This document shows positions 21,661-32,968 of a DNA stretch of 64,000 bases, piece by piece. The stretch comes from Sweltsa coloradensis. Its lineage: Eukaryota; Arthropoda; Insecta; Plecoptera; Chloroperlidae. The first letter of the stretch is position 1, and each line of letters opens with the position of its first letter. Position numbers and translations under genes: made by a program. The notes under the pieces are model-generated. The model saw only the letters and a program-made list of their open reading frames with translations. It did no database searches and was not told where the DNA came from. The stretch lies in assembly GCA_024449915.1 (NCBI GenBank), contig JAMZAV010001295.1, forward strand, positions 117,616 through 181,615, given 5' to 3'.

Positions 21661-24600
21661 CGTTAAATATAATGTATTAGGGGTCGATATATTATTTCTT
21701 TGGAAAACAATGCTAAACGTTGTCTAACGGTAATGTATTATACGGTCTACTTTTAGTATTTTTGTATTGGGGCGTATATACTTTTTTAATGGAACTTAAT
21801 ATTTGTGTGGATTTAATAAAATAAAACATAACTTATAAATTTTCCGCTCGAGATAGGGGGACCATTTCACGCAGTGTTTGTAGTTTTTTGTAATAGCATA
21901 TTTAAAATATGAGTAGGGCTCATTTTTGGAAATTATTTTGTGTTCGATTCTACATGACCATCCATTTTTCGGATGGCGCATTTTTCAGTAGATCCATTGT
22001 ATTGACACACGCACACATCCACACGATTGACATGTTTGTATAATTTTGTTTAGCCCTGAGAAGTGCATTGGTGGGTTATCATGAAACAGAAATTAAAAAT
22101 TGTCCCCACAAGGAAAATATTATAAGATCTCAGGATTTTCACTCTCGGGCGGATTCCAACCAACTTAGCATTATAGAGACGACGTACCTATTTAGTATGT
22201 ATTTTGCTAATAACAGAATTTGTTTAATTGAATATGAGTGAAAACATTGTACGCACTGCACTAGAAATAAAAACTAAAATAGGCTTGCATCCCGGCATTC
22301 GCCTAAGGGCTCAAGAATTCCCGGATGAAACTTTCAGCTAGGATTGCTGGTGACAGGATTCAACCGTTTCCTTCCAAATCAGAGTCTCACGCGTTATGCA
22401 TGAGCTACCTCTAACGGTTATTTGGTCAAAGCAAGCCATGCAGGGTTCGACAAATGCTATGTCAGAGATGCTGGAGACATGTCGAAATAAATTTTTGGTC
22501 TGGAAAATTTGTTCCAAACGGACACAACAGAGAGGCGTGTTTTCGTGTAATATGCATTTGCCGCCTGCCGCCTCGAGTGATCCAATAACACATTGCCAAT
22601 GCCCGGCGATGAGTCATTCCACACTTTAATAAGTATAATTTTATATACAACTTTTACGCACTTTTAACGACCTTTCCCAGGATGTTTATAGTACGCAATG
22701 CAAGGCCGAAGGGAATAATGCCAGAGCGTTGATTCCATGTAGTAATAATACAGTGTTTTCTATATCCAAATGGACTTGGTTCGAGCTCTCATGCACTCAT
22801 GGCTCATTACAGCAAAACGGTCACACCGGGAATCGAAATCGAAAGCTGAAAATTTAAGTTGTACTTCAACATTTACACAATGGTTATATACTGATCAAAA
22901 TATCATAATTTTTGTTAACATGTGATTATAAAAGGCAAGTAATAATAATATTGACACAACACATGAAGGCAGCAATGTTCATTCTGTATCAATGATGTTC
23001 TTCGTTACGTATTTGACATAGCGAGAAATGGTGTTGCTTTAAAATTTATTTATGCATTCTTGAATAGAGAAAATAATGTGAAAGGTAATTTCAAATGTCC
23101 CGAGAAATAATAATATAATAGCGCAACAAACATAAAAATATACTTCGAAAGAAATTCATTACCGTTTCATAATTTCAACACACATTACATTGGTGTTCCT
23201 TCTCCCTTTTACAATTATTTTTTCACTTCATTAATTAACATACGTGCCTTGCCCTCGTTGTAGCATACGTGCATTACATTGGAGTCATTGGGTACACTAT
23301 TTGGGGATAGGTTTTGAAGAAATATATTTGAATGAATTTAATGTATAAAATATATCATGGAAATAGTTTGTACGAATATTAAATATTTCTGTTCTTATTA
23401 GGCCGCACCTACAGAACAAATGTCATAATCAAAAGGCCGGAGAATAGTTGACTTTTTTCATCTTTCCGTTCAATGCAGTCAGGAAAAATCGGAAGCATAA
23501 ACTCAATGATAGGTACATTGTTGTACAATACATACTGTATTTTATGGATACGGACTTGATAGAAGAAAATGTGAAGAGTTTCAATCGTATTGAATATTCA
23601 AATGTCAAATGAATAATTAAAAAACAGCACTTTTCTTCAGAAGCCATTTCAAATTTCCCCTTCTTTTATACCAGTCATCAATGGATCAGTTTCATGGTTT
23701 CATCAGGAGGTGGCTTTGCACAGCTAGCTAAAATATCATCCTGAAATTAAAAGTATTCACAACCATATTAATATTATGGTATACTTATGTACGTAGCTAT
23801 AGCGCAATAAACGGCACGTACACGTACCCACGCATAATAAATTGTAATAATAAGTAGATTTAAAATATGTAAAAAATCATGCCTCAAGTATCTTGTGGTC
23901 TTAAATCAGCATTTCGAATATTACATATTACTTCTTAACGGGCGTTTTCGATTCCCCAGTTTTCAGTCGGTAAGATTTTTACACTTTTTTTCATTCATCA
24001 CATACATTAATAACCAATTTGGAATTTCCCGATCATAAAAATTTACTCAGTCACCCTAGATCTAGCACCCTCTGTTTTAACTCGTCCACGGAGCGGGGAC
24101 TGCGAACGATGTGAAATAATAGGCTTGCGCCTCGCGGACCGTAGACCGGACTCACGGCGCCCCACCGTATCGGAGCTCTGCAGTACATCGTGCAGCCACA
24201 GATGTACATTGCAACTGCGGCCCTCTATTGGACGGCTATTTTTCGAATATTCTGAGTGACATTTGCGAAATCCCACCTCCAGTGCCTCTTTCAAGCTCCC
24301 ATTATCACCAACTTAGGCCTACTGGCCAAACTCCGGTAGACTCTTAACAAAATGAACAAAACGCACAATTAAAAATGCAACAAAACACACCCAACAAAAG
24401 AGTTCTCAGACGCGTGCACGCAAAAACTTGACTCCTAAACAAAACAACAACTCTAGTCTTACGGGAACACTTAACTTGACTTACTGTAATAACTTAGAAC
24501 TAACGCGGCAGGCGGGGTGGTAAATCCCAATACTACACAACTCTACGTACTCGGCTGGTCCACACAGGACACTAATGACATCAACGCACGGCTAAGTGAC

Positions 24601-25111
24601 TCTCAGCGTGCTCAACTTGCTTCTAACGGTACTTTTAAACTCACTGAAAATTTAGCACTGTGGATTCGTACAGATTTCACTGCCGATTCTAGCCATATAG
24701 GCAAAAACATCTATAGCCTTAGCCCCACTTAAAACACATCTGAAGAACCACCTTAGGCCCTCTGACGTATCTACTTGTAGATCATTAATTTGCATGTTCA
24801 TATGCAAATTAATACAAGAATACCAAATTATGCAAATAACATAAAATAAAAAATAAAAAATTAAAAAATTAAAAAAATCTATGAGGGCAGAGGCTTTCTT
24901 GTTAAGCGGGTGTTCACACTGGTCCCTACCACTGATTGCTATATTTCCTATTAAAAATATCGATATTTGGGTTTTGTTATCGCTCACTCGTCGATTGCGT
25001 CGGGGCCTACCCGGGTTGGCTTGGTCGCTTTGATTTTCTGTCCCCCATGAAAAACAAATTAATAAACTGAGTGGGTAAATACAATTTATTATTGATTTTT
25101 CTGTTTGGTAG
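21661..25111. other. Intron sequence without supported genes
   Basis: AT-rich with occasional short frames lacking family motifs. 24050-24300 is locally GC-richer. An open frame at 24517-24732 and a long minus-strand frame across 25350-24652 (antisense to exon B) have no recognisable domain. Confidence 0.5.
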
Positions 25112-25356
25112 TCTTGGGTTCCCGCCAGTCGATTTTTTCTCCCTGGACCTGATTGAGCACTTCTGGGGCCTGATTGATGCCGGAGACTCAGCGGACAAAG
25201 AAAGACAAGGACGCAGACGAAGGGACATTCTGAGAAATGGGGCCACCACCCGGGGGTCGTGGGCCCGAGGCCTCGACTACTTCCGGCTTGATGGATCGGT
25301 CTCGGGGGAAACCCAAGCATCGCCCGCAAGATGTTCAACAAAGAGGACAACCTTAG
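25112..25356 (+). CDS. atrx: ATRX-type chromatin remodeler, exon B, with one-base frameshift
   Basis: The acceptor is GGTAG at 25111 and the donor is CTTAG followed by GTGAGT at 25357. Starting with one base that completes the valine of exon A, the frame encodes a degenerate LxFxQS-like start, then FSLDLIEHF, a basic linker, and GLDYFRLDGSVSGET, matching the ATRX segment SLDLIEDF..YYRLDGS. After ACC at 25313 the protein-like frame shifts by one base to SIARKMFNKEDNL and ends AG, which joins exon C (starting G GGC CGG) as R-G-R, as in ATRX. The exon is 245 bp; one more base would make it divisible by three, as the phase-2/phase-2 junctions need. So a base is missing near 25314-25315, either in the genome or in the read-out. 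Confidence 0.75.
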
Positions 25357-26039
25357 GTGAGTAATGTCAAATCGGTTTTTTGGGCAATATACGCCACCTG
25401 CAAATGATTTAAGTTGTAACGGTAAAATTGCAAACCCAACAGCTTACCTGATTGGTGACTGCAGGGATATCGTAGGTATGATACAGAAAAATTGCAAACA
25501 ATCAGAATTCAAATCAATCATAATGTCTTTCAACCCATTTACTCTATTTCTGACTTTCTGTCACATCAAACATTCCATGTAGCTAAATAGAGTGGATTGC
25601 TAGGTGTCATTCCTTCTATTTGTTTGTCATACAATTTACATTGTATCAGTATCAGACAATGTCTTCAATTAAGACAAGGGCCGGATGCACAACAGTGTCA
25701 TACCGTCCACTGCAACTAAGTCCACTAAGGGCCCGTATTACAATCAACAAATAAGAAAGTTATTTTTAGCAAAGCTAACTGTAGCAAATAGCGTTATTTG
25801 GGTTTTACAATCGACAAATAGATTATTATGAACAGGTTGTATGCAATTGACGTCATTACAGTCTGATATCGCCATTGTGAGGTACCACTTCAAACTCAAA
25901 TGTTGAGCCCTAACAGTGACTTTTAATTTGTTTCCTAAGCAATCCTAGACCCTTTTACCATATTGTGATTCTTAATATTATCTACAGTTTTTACTCACCT
26001 AAACATTCATGCAATTTTGGTAACATGACAACAGTAACC
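25357..26039. other. Intron sequence after exon B
   Basis: Begins with the GTGAGT donor. No repeats or genes are recognised apart from short AT-rich motifs. Confidence 0.5.
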
Positions 26040-26690
26040 TTAGTAATCATCATCATCATCATTATCTGTTGCCACGTCCAACTCTGCGTTGGGTCGGCAT
26101 GGAAGACAGGCCTCTCCATCTTCTTCAGTCCTGCCACCACTCCTCTCCTTCCACCACATTCCAGTCTCCTCCTCGCTGTTCTACATCTTTTCTCACACTA
26201 TTCTGCCATTGTTGTCGTGGTCTGCCCCTTGGTCTCCTACCTGGAATTTCCAATTCCATCATCCTTCTCGGTAGTCTCGCTCCTTCCATCCTTCGGACAT
26301 TCGGACCACTTTAATCTTCTCTCTCCAATTTGCTCCTTTAAATTCCTCACGCCTAATTGATCTCGGATATTCTCATTTCGTATCCGGTCCCATCTAGTCT
26401 TACCTACAATGCTTCTCAAAAACTTCATGTCTACAGCCTTCACAAGGCTCTCAATCACTGTTGTCATATCTCAAGTCTGCTACATATGTCAGTATTGGGA
26501 CAAAGTAGGTCTGGTAGATGGTAACCTTGCACTTCTTTGGTACTTCTCTGTTCCATATGAGATCTCGGATAGATTGGAATAACCCAACAGCTTGCTGCGT
26601 CCTTCTTCCTATCTCTGGTTGAATCCTTCCATCGCATGCTACTATACTCCCCACATACTTATTCTCCACTTGCTTTAAAATCTGTCCTCC
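26040..26690 (-). pseudogene. RTE-like LINE 3' fragment, downstream copy
   Basis: The minus strand encodes VACDGRIQPEIGRRTQQAV and KKCKVTIYQTYFVPILTY (26640-26475), then VDMKFLRSIVGKTRWDRIRN and a frameshifted RLRWFGH region (26430-26280), and ends in a (GAT)n tail at about 26050. These are the thumb and C-terminal segments of an RTE-like reverse transcriptase. The copy is 5' truncated and frameshifted. It sits directly 3' of another copy of the same group (26691-28310). Confidence 0.75.
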
Positions 26691-28310
26691 TAGTAACCTT
26701 AGTCTCATCATTATCCATTGCCGTTTCCTACTTCTGGCTGGGTCAGCTTGGGTTTCGCAACCAAATTCTTCCACTTATTTCTATCCTCCCACAATCGTGT
26801 CTCTGCTACATCCTCCCAGCTCTCTCCTCTAGTAGGTATCTTGCTATGGTCTCCTTCCATCTCTTCCTTGGTCTCCCCCTTCTTCTTCCTCCTTCAATCC
26901 TTTTCTCATACATTCTCCTGGGCATCCTCTCTTCCGTCATTCGTTTCATATGCCCTAACCATCTCAGCCGTGTCCTTCCTATCCTGTCACCTAACTTCTC
27001 CACCCCAAGCATCTCTCCAATGTTCGTATTTCTAATTCTATCTCGTTTTGTCTTGCCCACTGTGCTCCTCAGGAATCTCATCTCCGCCGCCTGTACAGTA
27101 AGATCTCTCTTATCCGAGTTGGATGAGACCGGGGGCACCTCGGATTTGCGAAAAACTCGGATGGCGCGTTTCATTTGTTTATTTGCTCTCGTAGCATAGC
27201 CTGATGTGGTAAAATGATATATGACACATGTAATGGATAAAGGAACATAAAATACACACGATACACTTCGTGGAGGGTATACTAAATGATTTAATAGCTT
27301 GTAAATCAAGCTCACAAACACACGTAAACAATTAGGCCTACATAATAAAAACGTATGTCTAGGCCTAAACTCGACGCAGTAGGCCTAGGCTAGGCCTACA
27401 ATGCAAATATAGGCCTAGGCTAGGCCTAGCTCTCTTTCTCATGTGGGAAAACCTCTCACTACTATATCCCGCGCTGAAGCTCTCGTCGCAAGATAAGCCT
27501 GGGAAAGAAAGAACATAAGCCCAGGAATAACAATCCTATGCGTCGTGATAACGAATTTCGTGAATCGGTTGAAAGATGATTGCATTGCGAATTCTTCTTC
27601 TTCACCCAACCATCTTTGTCAGTCAGCTGTGAGTGTGAGTTGGTTGGATCGTACGCGCATCTCGTACTGCGCAGACGGCAGTGTCCAAGATTTATTGCCG
27701 CATCTTTCTCTCTTGCACTCACTCGTGGCATGGGCGCGACTCGCCGAGACGGACGGAAGCACGTGATAGCTTACAACGCGCTCTGTCGTCAACTCCAGTT
27801 ACTCTTTAGACAGCGGGCACGCTCCGCGGGAAAGACCGCAACCACGTAGCGCGTAATTTAAACTGGTAAATTAGCCTAAAAACGGCCGCGAAATATAGTA
27901 CCCGGATCTTAAAATCGTCTCCGGGTAATTTCTGGAACCGGGTACCCGATGTCATCCCTACTCGTAAGGCATGCCTACAAATGTATGCGAGTACATTTAA
28001 AAAAGTGCGGCGCGGCGTCTGTAATTATTTTTATGTTTTATTTACGTATTTAAAACTTTAATTTTTTTAATTTTTTTTTTTTTTTTTTGGCGGCTCGGTT
28101 AACACGGTACATCGGATAAGAGGAGATCGGATAAGAGGGTTCTTACTGTATTTGGCTTTCTTCTCACCCATAGTCCAGGTTTCTGCTGCATATGTGAGGA
28201 TCGGTATGACGTAGGTCTTGTATTCGCGTTTGAGAGCAAAGTGGCTGACATCTGGCGGTCAAGTGGAGAACTGCTCCAAGGCAGATACGTGGGGCGGCAA
28301 GGCGGCATTC
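26691..28310 (-). pseudogene. RTE-like LINE 3' fragment, upstream copy, split by a pogo-like element
   Basis: The minus strand encodes REYKTYVIPILTYAAETWTM (28240-28165), is interrupted at 28148-27096, and resumes with QAAEMRFLRSTVGKTKRDRI, then RTRLRWLGHMKRM and RRRGRPRKRW (27092-26840), ending near ADPARSRKRQW (about 26720). The split falls exactly at a TA dinucleotide. A (TGATAATGATGAGA)-like tail at about 26705 marks the 3' end next to the second copy. Confidence 0.75.
27096..28148. mobile_element. pogo-like non-autonomous DNA transposon, copy 1
   Basis: The ends read CAGTAAGATCTCTCTTATCC and, inverted, CAGTAAGAACCCTCTTATCC, flanked on both sides by TA (27094-27095, 28149-28150). The CAGT..CTTATCCGA termini with a TA target are those of the pogo/Tigger branch of Tc1/mariner. 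There is no transposase frame. Inside lies a block (about 27430-27960) shared with the hAT-type elements at 29819 and 46445, bounded on one side by AGGGATGACATCGGGTACCC. It is inserted in an RTE-like LINE fragment. Confidence 0.8.
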
Positions 28311-28992
28311 AATGTTAAACCAATGCAAAATTGTACCGTCACGGTCAACTCGAGATTGAATTTACTCGAACATGTTCATTATTTAGCAAATTAGTAATAC
28401 ACATTTTTGTGTTGCGTAATGAAACAAAAAGTATGCATGTGTATATTATTCCGTGCAATACTGTGGGTTAGATGGGAGCTCTATTCCTATACCTTGAGAC
28501 ACATTTTTCGCAACTGTCATCAGTTTCGTGGATAGCACCAGGCACCAACCGATAAACGTCATACTAATACCATAATGCATAATGGTAATTAATTTATTAC
28601 AATGATGCGTTGTAGGCGGTATAAGTAAGTAAGTAAGTAAGTAATTGATTTATTTAGCAATACAACTGCTATTACATACACATGTAAATTGTTATATGAT
28701 ACAATACGAGATAAAAATATACAACCAGGCAGATCTAACAACATGATAAAAATGAACAATACAGGCAAGGATAGTCTACCAAATCTATATAATTACATAT
28801 TCCCTACATTGGGTTTTAAACTCATGCAAACACACCTCATCCTTGAGACTTTTACTAAGCCCATTGTAGACCCTAACTCCACTATAAAAAACACTGTTCT
28901 GTGTCCAACTTTTATTGCACCTCCTAACCTCTATATCATTACAGTTTCTCATATTATACTTAACTGAGTCTGACACATACTTAATATTCTTA

Positions 28993-29767
28993 CTAGGAAA
29001 ACGCTTAAGTCCCGCCGCGTTGTTGGATGAGCGTAATTGGTGCATTGAGCTGCCATGTGTTATGAGGATTTTCTGTTGTTCTGTGACAAAATTATTACAA
29101 AGTCGAATAATTTTTTTAAATTAAATTAAATTAAATAAAAAATTGACTTTATTTTTTAATTTTTTTTATGAATCGTAATTTTTTAAAAGAAAAAAATCGT
29201 AAAATTGCGATTTTCATAAGAAATAATTATTCGATTGCGCTCAAATTTTACAAGAATATATTAATTCATAAAATTAAGGTTCTGTGAAAAATTCATTACA
29301 ATAGGATAAAGCATGTAGGTGTTATAAGTCAAAGACTTGTTTAAAAAAAGAAAAAACGTGTAAAATTTCGATTTTCATGAGAAATAATTTTTCGATTGCG
29401 CTCAAATTTCACACGAATATCTTAATTCATAAAATAAAGGTTTTGTGAAAAAATCATTAAAATCGAATTAAGCATGTGGGTGTTATAAGTCGAAGAAATA
29501 TTTTAAAAATTGAAAAAATTCGTAAAATGGCGATTTTCATGAGAAATAATTTTCCGGTGGCGCTCAAAAACGTGGCAGTTCTAAGTTCAGAGATTTCGAA
29601 GGTCTCCATAAAATTTCATCGCAATCGGAGTATCGGTTTAGCTGGAATCGTGTTAACAAACAGACAAAAATACAGAAAGAAAGAAAGAAAAAAAAAAAAA
29701 AAATTCCGGATTTTTTTCTCCTGTGTAGTGAAATGGAATCTTCACTTCGCTCGCTACGCTCATCCAA
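28993..29767 (-). mobile_element. HINE-A copy 1 (Helentron-like), complete
   Basis: 5' end TTGGATGAGCGTA at 29767; 3' end at 28993 with TACGCTCATCCAA, a hairpin AACGC..GCGTT, and CTAG followed by T. 775 bp. There is no target duplication: the flanks join as TATTTTAG/TAAGAATATT, which restores the reading frame of the LINE it interrupts. Asymmetric terminal inverted repeats, a 3' hairpin and clean insertion are known for Helentron-derived non-autonomous elements. A protein-coding role for its short frames is not supported. Confidence 0.85.
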
Positions 29768-29818
29768 CTAAAATAACCAGGTAACATACCTTTGGTTAAC
29801 TTGTGAACAAATATTAAT

Positions 29819-30776
29819 TGGGGCTGTGCGAGCCTAGAATTTTTAAGTCGAGCCAAGCCGAGCCGAGTATTAAAAAAAAGCTTGATTTTCGAGCCGAGCC
29901 AAGCCGAGCTTTTTCAAAAAAAAAAAAAATTAAATTTAAAAATGTAAAAAAATTATAAATGGTTAGGCTACATATTTTCTAGGGATGTCATCGGGTACCC
30001 GGTTGTAGAAATTACCCGGAGCCGATTATAAGATCAGGGTATTTTTCGCGACCGTTTTTAGGCTAATTCACGGGTTTATTATTTTACGCGCTACGTCGAT
30101 GCGATCTTTCCCGCGGAGCCTGCTCGCTGCCTGCAGAGTCGATAAAGAAGACCCGGGGAAACTTCTTTGTCGACTCTGCTAAAGAGTAACTCGAGTTGAC
30201 AACAGAGCGCGTTGTAAGCCAACACGTGACACCTGCGCGAACTGCGTGCGCGTTCGGTCGATCCAACCAACTCACAGCTGACGAAGAACAAAGATGGTCG
30301 GTGTGGAACTAGTTGGAAGAAGTATTGCGATGTGATCATGTTTCTACGATCACGACGCATTGGATTGTTATTCCTTGGCTTATCTCCTTTCTTTCCTAGG
30401 CTTATTTTGCGAAGAAAGCTTCAGCGCGGGCGATAGTGTGATAGGTTTTCCCACATGAGAGAGAGAGAGACACGTTTGCATTCTAGGCCTAGGCCTATCG
30501 CATTCTACTGCGTCGACCGTCGAGTCGACTGTTGATCGCTGGCTCAGCCTGCCGCATTCTTTTGCGAAGGTCTTTGTTGACAAGACTGTCTGTTGAGTGT
30601 TGATGAAAATGAGCGCGTGTACTGCGTGTTTTTGTAGGCTCGGCTCGAATAAATTGAGCATAAAGCCAAGCTCGGCTCGGCTCGATTCAATCGAGCCTAA
30701 AATCAAGCTCGGCTTGGCGCGAGCCCAAAACTGAAGCTCGAAAAAGCTTGAGAAATCGAGTACTCGCACAGCCCTA
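29819..30776. mobile_element. hAT-type non-autonomous element D, copy 1
   Basis: The ends are TGGGGCTGTGCGAG and, inverted, TAGGGCTGTGCGAG, flanked by the 8-bp target duplication ATATTAAT (29811-29818 and 30777-30784). Subterminal regions carry many GAGCC(A/G)AGC repeats. The centre holds the shared block (about 29976-30500), which includes a 15-bp-stem palindrome at 30136-30176 (GAGTCGATAAAGAAG / CTTCTTTGTCGACTC). It has no transposase and is inserted in a LINE coding region. Confidence 0.9.
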
Positions 30777-31407
30777 ATATTAATACATTAAAATGAATTA
30801 GTTGATTAACTGATAACATATCTAGTCTGGCCAACATAACTCTCACTGGAGTGTATTTGTCACATTTAAATAATATTCGCATCCCTTTATTTTGCATCTT
30901 TTGTAACATAGCTAAATCTTGAAGAGGAATACCCCACAACAATGTAGGCCCTATTACAATTGCTAAAATGTGGCATAACTATTGCACTAAAAACTAGTTT
31001 TCTAGTTCTCACAGAAAGGTTATTACCACTTCTCTCTAGAATTCTTGTTTTCTTCCACAACTTTTCCCCTAAATATTCAACATGCTTGTCTAGTTTTAAG
31101 TACTGATCAATAATTATACCCAAATATTGTATTTCACTAACAAAATGTATATTTTCACCATCAATAGTAATCAAGTTTTCATTACAACTCTCCATCACTT
31201 TGTCTCTGCTTTTCATTGATGAGATTAACAACATACATTTAGTTTTACTTAGATTTAACTTCAATTTATTTAGCTTAAGCCATACTGATAATTTAACTAA
31301 AACTTTATTCATTGCATCACAGATCTCTTGAACACTTAGCCCTGGGGCTAAGAGCCATGTCCCGTCTTTGGGAACTTTTTGAATTATTCTTTATTATTAA
31401 TAGTATA

Positions 31408-32864
31408 CAGTAAGATCTCTCTTATCCGATCTCCTCTTATCCAATGTTCCGTGTTAACCGAGCCGCCAAAAAAAAAAAAAAGAAAAAAGAAAAAAAAAAA
31501 AAAAAATTAAAGTTTTAAATACGTAAATAAAACATAAAAATAATTACAGACGCCGCGCCGCACTTTTTTAAATGTACTCGCATACATTTGTAGGCATGCC
31601 TTACGAGTGAGTGCAAAGAAGATAGATCGGCGATGTATCTCGACTTTCGAGCAGTGTGCATCAGTCTACTCAGGCTGCGTTCCAATGCTTCATTTTGTAC
31701 GCTAGTCTACTGCGTAGTGGACTCATTTACCGGAAGTGAAGTGACTACAGGCGACCAAAGCTCCGATTTGGCTAGCAGGCTAGAGGACAGCAGAGAGCAG
31801 GCGAAAGTGTACACTACGAAGCCCAACTAGCCTGCTAGCAAAATGGCGGCCAGTAATTTCGCAGCAACAAACCTACAACTAGAAGCTACTTATGAGTTAA
31901 AGTATTATGAATTGATGATATTACGATAGTAAAATTGATTATAACAGCAAATACAAATACTTACATCCAGTCAAGCATTCTTTTCAATGGTTTCATGTGA
32001 AAAGTGAGGTTAGGGTTTGTTTATTGTTTATGTTTATTGTTAGGGTTGTTGATGACTTTTCTATCTGTTTAGGAAGCTGTAAGTAGCCACAGTAGGTAGA
32101 CTTCAAAAGTGTATGCCCAAAGGTGTAAGTAGGTAGCAGTTAGCAGGTAGTGGCTAGACGGTAGTGGCTAGCAGGGCAAAGAAGCATTGGAACGCAGCCT
32201 CAGCATATAGAGTTCAGTGGTCAGTGTGCGTCGGCGCATCGCCGTAAGCGTCAGTGCCACCCACTGAGCATATAGAGGTCAGTGTGCGTCGCGCGCCTGC
32301 GCGTGCGCATACGATCCAGCCATCTCACACACAGCTGTTCAAAGATGGTCGTTGTGGAACTAGATGCAATCATGTTTCAACCGATTCACGAAATTCGTAA
32401 TCACGACGCATTGAATTGTTATTCCTGGGCTTATCTTATTTCTTTCCCAGACTTATCTTGCGTCGTGAGCTTCAGCGCGGGCATAGTAGTGAGAGGTTTT
32501 CCCACATGAGAAAGAGAGCTAGGCCTAGGCCTATGTTTGCATTGTAGGCCTAGGCCTACTGCGTCGAGTTTAGGCCTAGGCTAGGCCTAGGCCTAGACAT
32601 ACGTTTTTATTACGACATGTAGGCCTAATTGTGTACGTGTGTTCGTGAGCTTGAATTACAAGCTATTAAATCATTTAGTATACCCTGTATGAAGTGTATC
32701 GTGTGTATTTTATGTTCCTTTATCCATTACATGTGTCATATATCATTTTACCACATCAGGCTATGCTACGAGAGCAAATAAACAATTGATCCGCGCCATC
32801 CGAGTTTTTCGCAAATCCGAGGTGCCCCCGGTCTCATCCAACTCGGATAAGAGAGATCTTACTG
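31408..32864. mobile_element. pogo-like non-autonomous DNA transposon, copy 2
   Basis: Perfect terminal inverted repeats beginning CAGTAAGATCTCTCTTATCC, flanked by TA (31406-31407, 32865-32866). It is opposite in orientation to copy 1 and contains a separate MITE (31673-32199). The A-rich run at 31466-31507 and CGCCGCGCCGCAC at 31551 are shared with copy 1, as are the CCCACATGAGAAAGAGAG and AGGCCTAGGC-rich parts at 32500-32620. Confidence 0.85.
31673..32199. mobile_element. MITE with 19-20-bp inverted repeats, PIF/Harbinger-like
   Basis: AGGCTGCGTTCCAATGCTTC at 31672-31691 is the exact reverse complement of 32181-32200. If the element starts at GGCTGCG, it is flanked by TCA on both sides, a 3-bp duplication as in PIF/Harbinger elements. 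It is nested in pogo-like copy 2. No transposase. Confidence 0.75.
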
Positions 32865-32968
32865 TATGTCCCTAATTAAGTTTTTAAATTTGTACAGTGC
32901 ATTGAATGTAAACTAGCCTACCTTGATTTTTTATTCCTATATACCAAGAGATTTGTACCAACTGCTGC
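32865..32968 (+). other. Short host or LINE-derived flank between two transposons
   Basis: About 100 bp between the pogo-like and hAT elements. It contains TACCAAGAGATTTG, which recurs at 37629, possibly because both belong to one interrupted LINE tail. The evidence is weak. Confidence 0.3.

Larger units (their letters stand above)
28622..31400 (-). mobile_element. CR1/L2-like LINE 3' fragment interrupted by two elements
   Basis: The minus strand runs from about 31400 to a (TTAC)5 tail at 28622-28650. Coding pieces: LNLSKTKCMLLISS and FVSEIQYLGIIID (31312-30990); after one frameshift, GPTLLWGIPLQDLAMLQKM and DKYTPVRVMLARLDMLS (30950-30810). A hAT-type element (29819-30776) sits in codons for HFNVLIF, and a HINE (28993-29767) splits a serine codon between LPGYF and KNIKYVSD. 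The C-terminus (29000-28785) reads NSVFYSGVRVYNGL. Without the two insertions the C-terminal frame is continuous. The polymerase core is missing (5' truncation). Confidence 0.85.

Noticed and set aside
24652..25350. A 232-codon minus-strand open frame
   Set aside because: It is antisense to ATRX exon B and its translation has no family resemblance; the plus strand carries the supported exon.
26636..27199. Long TC-rich plus-strand frames (also at 8737, 25965, 35421 antisense, 51362 antisense and 62961)
   Set aside because: They are shadows of reverse transcriptase C-termini encoded on the other strand.
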